From the NCBI RefSeq assembly GCF_001262015.1, contig NZ_CP012075.1, positions 1,369,559 through 1,433,558 of the forward strand: a DNA stretch of 64,000 nucleotides. The letters run 5' to 3'. Below are positions 62,757 to 64,000 of the stretch, one piece after another. The stretch's first letter is position 1; each line of letters begins with the position of its first letter. Both the position numbers and the translations under genes were made by a program. The notes under the pieces are model-generated. The model was not told where the DNA came from, did no database searches, and saw nothing but the letters and a program-made list of their open reading frames with translations. The stretch is from Prevotella fusca JCM 17724. Its GTDB lineage: Bacteria; Bacteroidota; Bacteroidia; Bacteroidales; Bacteroidaceae.

Positions 62757-63665
62757 ATGCGATTTTTTACATTCAAGAAAACTATGCTGTTTATAGCATT
62801 ATCAATGTTCTGCGCCGTATCCTTTGCACAGAAAACAGTGACGTTGACAAAGGCTGGAGAACTCTCTGAAAAGATAGCAAAAGCAGAGAAGTTCGAGATA
62901 ACCTCGCTGACAGTATCAGGTCCTATTAATGGTTCGGATGTCCTTTTCCTCAGAGAGATGGCTGGCAGGGACATTGATGGAGTCGAAACAGAGGGTAAGC
63001 TCGCTACACTCGATTTGTCTAATGCAAACATTGTTGCAGGTGGCAGTAACTATTATAAGGTGAAAAGAGGATTGTCTACAAAGTTTTATAATAATGCTGA
63101 AGATGACGTAGTAGGTTTTTATATGTTCTTTAACTGCGGAAAACTTACCAGTCTGAAACTGCCCAAGACAGCCAAGAAGATAGAAATGTATGCCCTGAAC
63201 AACTGTAAGTCGCTGAAGGAATGCACGCTTCCAGAGAGTCTTTCTGAAGTTGGAGGTCATGCTTTTGCTAACACACAGCTGTCTGAGGTTAATTTCCCTT
63301 CTTCACTCACTCATCTCAGTGATAAGTCTTTTTACAAGTGTTCCAGTTTGAAAACGCTTCGTTTCACCTCCCCTGAAGTGCCACTCTTCGACAATGAGCC
63401 TTTTGCTGAATGCAAAAGTATTGAGAAGGTGTATGTTCCAAAGGCATTGCTGGAAGACTATAAGGATCAGCTGGAATTGTCAGATGATGTGGTCTTTGTA
63501 GGTGAGGAATCAGGTACAACGGGTATCTATTCTCTTTCATCATCAGCAGATGCTGTTGAGATAGCACGTTACAATGCTAACGGTCAGCGCATCACAGGTC
63601 CGGTAAAGGGTCTGAATATCATCAGGCTGTCTGATGGTAAGGTAGTGAAGCGCATTGAGCGATAA
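62757..63665 (+). CDS. Leucine-rich repeat (BspA-like) surface protein
   Basis: The 302-residue product has a signal peptide ending SFAQ and LRR_5-type repeats (about 115-215): LTSLKLPKTAKKIEMYALNN, LKECTLPESLSEVGGHAF and LSEVNFPSSLTHLSDKSF. The tail NANGQRITGPVKGLNIIRLS followed by DGKVVKRIER matches type IX sorting tails. BspA-like proteins adhere to host proteins. Confidence 0.9.
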   Translation: MRFFTFKKTMLFIALSMFCAVSFAQKTVTLTKAGELSEKIAKAEKFEITSLTVSGPINGSDVLFLREMAGRDIDGVETEGKLATLDLSNANIVAGGSNYYKVKRGLSTKFYNNAEDDVVGFYMFFNCGKLTSLKLPKTAKKIEMYALNNCKSLKECTLPESLSEVGGHAFANTQLSEVNFPSSLTHLSDKSFYKCSSLKTLRFTSPEVPLFDNEPFAECKSIEKVYVPKALLEDYKDQLELSDDVVFVGEESGTTGIYSLSSSADAVEIARYNANGQRITGPVKGLNIIRLSDGKVVKRIER

Positions 63666-63747
63666 GTCTTTTCCTCATATTTACCGTTAAAGCTATCAAA
63701 GAACAATGAGGCTGTATCAAATCTGATGCACCTTCAAACATATATTA

Positions 63748-63790
63748 AAACAGCCATATCGAAGCATGACTTGCGGAGATATGGCTGTTT
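63748..63790 (+). terminator. Terminator after the LRR gene
   Basis: AAACAGCCATATC (63748-63760) pairs with GATATGGCTGTTT (63778-63790) around a 17-bp loop and is followed by GATTTAAA. Confidence 0.75.
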
Positions 63791-63914
63791 GATTTAAATG
63801 CACTATGACTGTTTCTTGCCTTTTGTAAACTTCTAAAAAACACGAATCCTTGGAGTTATTGTCAAAATATTTCCGTAGTTGTAAAATTGGTAATGCTTGT
63901 TTGTGTTCTAACTA

Positions 63915-64000
63915 AGGCTTAATTGACGTCCAATAGGTGCTTAATTGAAGCCTTACTAACGCCCAATTGAAGTCCAATTAAGCACCTTTTAGAAAGCAGT
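63915..64000 (+). repeat. 22-bp tandem repeat array, family A (copy 7, cut by the window edge)
   Basis: Units start at 63915, 63937, 63959 and 63981. The end unit begins AGCACCTTTTAGAAAGCAGT and is cut at 64000, 2 bp short of a full unit. Confidence 0.85.

Overview
The window looks like a chromosomal segment of an oral or host-associated Prevotella (Bacteroidota). Support comes from SusC/SusD-like (RagA/RagB) genes, a NigD-like lipoprotein, a MurF-alanine racemase fusion, a C10 (streptopain/interpain-like) protease, class III fructose-bisphosphatase, GSCFA and DUF3791 proteins, and many promoters with the Bacteroidota -7 box TAnnTTTG. No rRNA, tRNA, CRISPR array or complete mobile element was seen.

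Layout. 1-2400: tail of a gene, two paralogous one-helix membrane proteins and non-coding DNA. 2413-4959 (minus): NigD-like lipoprotein, ECF sigma factor, and a one-helix protein with an outer-membrane-barrel-like C-terminus that may act as anti-sigma. 5942-13887 (plus): a housekeeping run ftsE-like ATPase, lysC, lysA, two glycosyltransferases, class III fbp. 13987-23744 (minus): an array of at least five broken RHS core copies with distinct C-terminal toxin-like domains, each followed by a candidate immunity gene. 23897-25246: cupin gene between two HxlR regulators with a palindromic operator. 25632-30884 (minus): rmuC, murF-alr, then a GSCFA protein and a Fur-family regulator. 31063-34529: DUF3791 protein, Nudix hydrolase, a tiny membrane protein, and the membrane pyrophosphatase hppA. 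34604-36043: an AT-rich insertion carrying a RES-domain gene, flanked by a 190-bp direct repeat of the hppA promoter and 5' end. 36454-39688 (minus): IS transposase remnant, pflA, pflB. 40996-48050: C10 protease, secreted alpha/beta hydrolase, two methyltransferases and a 40-residue peptide. 49179-63665 (plus): FecA-like TonB receptor, SusC/SusD pair, a run of surface lipoproteins (one an imelysin-like DUF4856 protein, one a metallohydrolase relative with a destroyed HExxH site), and a leucine-rich-repeat protein. Iron, heme or siderophore uptake is the best guess for this locus.

Two things stand out. First, the RHS region resembles a reservoir of toxin/immunity cassettes: it has no RHS N-terminus, three different C-terminal domains (two HExxH metallopeptidase-like, one L,D-transpeptidase/YkuD-like), and three partner proteins that all carry export or membrane signals, pointing to toxins acting in the periplasm. 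Second, intergenic regions carry eleven short arrays belonging to three unrelated sequence families, and every array is built from 22-bp units (a single unit is 23 bp) repeated four or five times. The shared period and copy number across unrelated sequences is not explained by any feature type I know.

Start sites were chosen by homology and context because Shine-Dalgarno signals are weak in this phylum. Family names rest on reading the translated sequence only; no database search was run.
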